Assembly (NCBI GenBank): GCA_963702155.1
Contig: OY969717.1
Coordinates: forward strand, 1,736,001-1,800,000
DNA length: 64,000 nt
Reading direction: 5' to 3'
DNA from: G963702155 sp963702155
GTDB taxonomy: Bacteria; Pseudomonadota; Alphaproteobacteria; Micavibrionales; Micavibrionaceae
Each line of letters starts with the position of its first letter. The first letter of the stretch is position 1. The notes beneath the pieces were generated by a model, which saw nothing but the letters and a program-made list of their open reading frames with translations, made no database searches and was not told where the DNA came from. Positions 63,856 through 64,000 of this stretch are shown here, one piece after another. The translations under genes and the position numbers were made by a program.

Positions 63856-64000
63856 ATGAAAGCCATATTAAACATTTTAAAGCATAAAATCGCTTTAAAG
63901 CGATTTATTAAAATTCTTTGCGCGGCCTTAGTTTTGAGCTTTGTTACAACTGCAATAAATATTAAAGAGGCAAACGCGTGTTGTAGTTGTGATCGCGCAA
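63856..64000 (+). CDS. Exported protein, truncated by the window end
   Basis: An ORF opens at ATG 63856, 4 bases after the previous stop. It begins MKAILNILKHKIALKRF, has a signal-like helix (IKILCAALVLSFVTTAINI) and a likely cleavage site KEANA|CCSCD. It is the third exported gene of the plus-strand cluster. Too little is visible to tell whether it is a further paralogue, though the Cys-rich start after the leader resembles the two upstream genes. Confidence 0.55.
   Translation, partial: MKAILNILKHKIALKRFIKILCAALVLSFVTTAINIKEANACCSCDRA

Noticed and set aside
1..64000. CRISPR arrays, insertion sequences, prophage and rRNA/tRNA genes
   Set aside because: No regularly spaced repeats, transposase, integrase or phage genes and no rRNA or tRNA hallmarks were seen in the window.

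Overview
This 64 kb window comes from the chromosome of an alphaproteobacterium of moderate to low GC, and it spans the replication origin. The marker is gene order. The block leuS-lptE, holA, parB, parA, rsmG, mnmG, mnmE, rho, hemJ, hemH, hemE, then maf, aroE, coaE, dnaQ, secB, fxsA, tim44, mltA is the classic alphaproteobacterial origin neighbourhood. A 550-base gap between hemE and a divergent gene (35.1-35.66 kb) carries five GANTC sites in about 160 bases, near-consensus DnaA boxes and an AT-rich flank. Four parS palindromes lie 10-15 kb away, one beside parA and three inside coding sequence. Genes mostly point away from this gap on both sides. The genus cannot be fixed from sequence alone. 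A Micavibrio-like or Rhodospirillales-related lineage fits, but this is inference.

Layout. 0-11.4 kb: the end of hslU, an M23 peptidase, a secreted OB-fold protein, an atypical winged-helix regulator with smr, a PLP-homeostasis protein, a frameshifted porin, a DUF3576-type lipoprotein, a chalcone-isomerase-like protein with two 46-residue membrane microproteins, and leuS. leuS is interrupted by one frameshift and carries two in-frame palindromic insertions. 11.4-17.3 kb: an apparent insertion into the usual lptE-holA neighbourhood, with small ORFs, an asd-like gene, a divergent gshB-like gene, a possible small RNA and a chemoreceptor. 17.3-35.1 kb: holA, parABS, tRNA-modification genes, rho and heme genes, interrupted by an inverse-autotransporter-like adhesin and a C39-like cysteine peptidase. 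35.1-46.3 kb: oriC, origin-proximal hypothetical genes including two related proteins resembling degenerate metallopeptidases, then the maf-mltA block. 46.3-48 kb: a DUF2383-like protein and an aldo/keto reductase.

48-64 kb: a type IVB (Dot/Icm) secretion locus in the Legionella order icmL-K-E-G-C-D-J-B (dotI-H-G-F-E-P-N-O), all on the minus strand. The IcmD/IcmC membrane module is amplified within a 541-residue fusion. An extra gene joins one such module to an IcmG-like C-terminal end. Diverging from dotI on the plus strand are two large paralogous exported proteins of unknown family and the start of a third exported protein. These are the best candidates for an undescribed component of this secretion system.

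Several genes (hslU, porin, leuS, one metallopeptidase-like gene) carry single-base frameshifts. Because leuS is essential, indel errors in the sequence are a more likely explanation than true decay for at least some of them.
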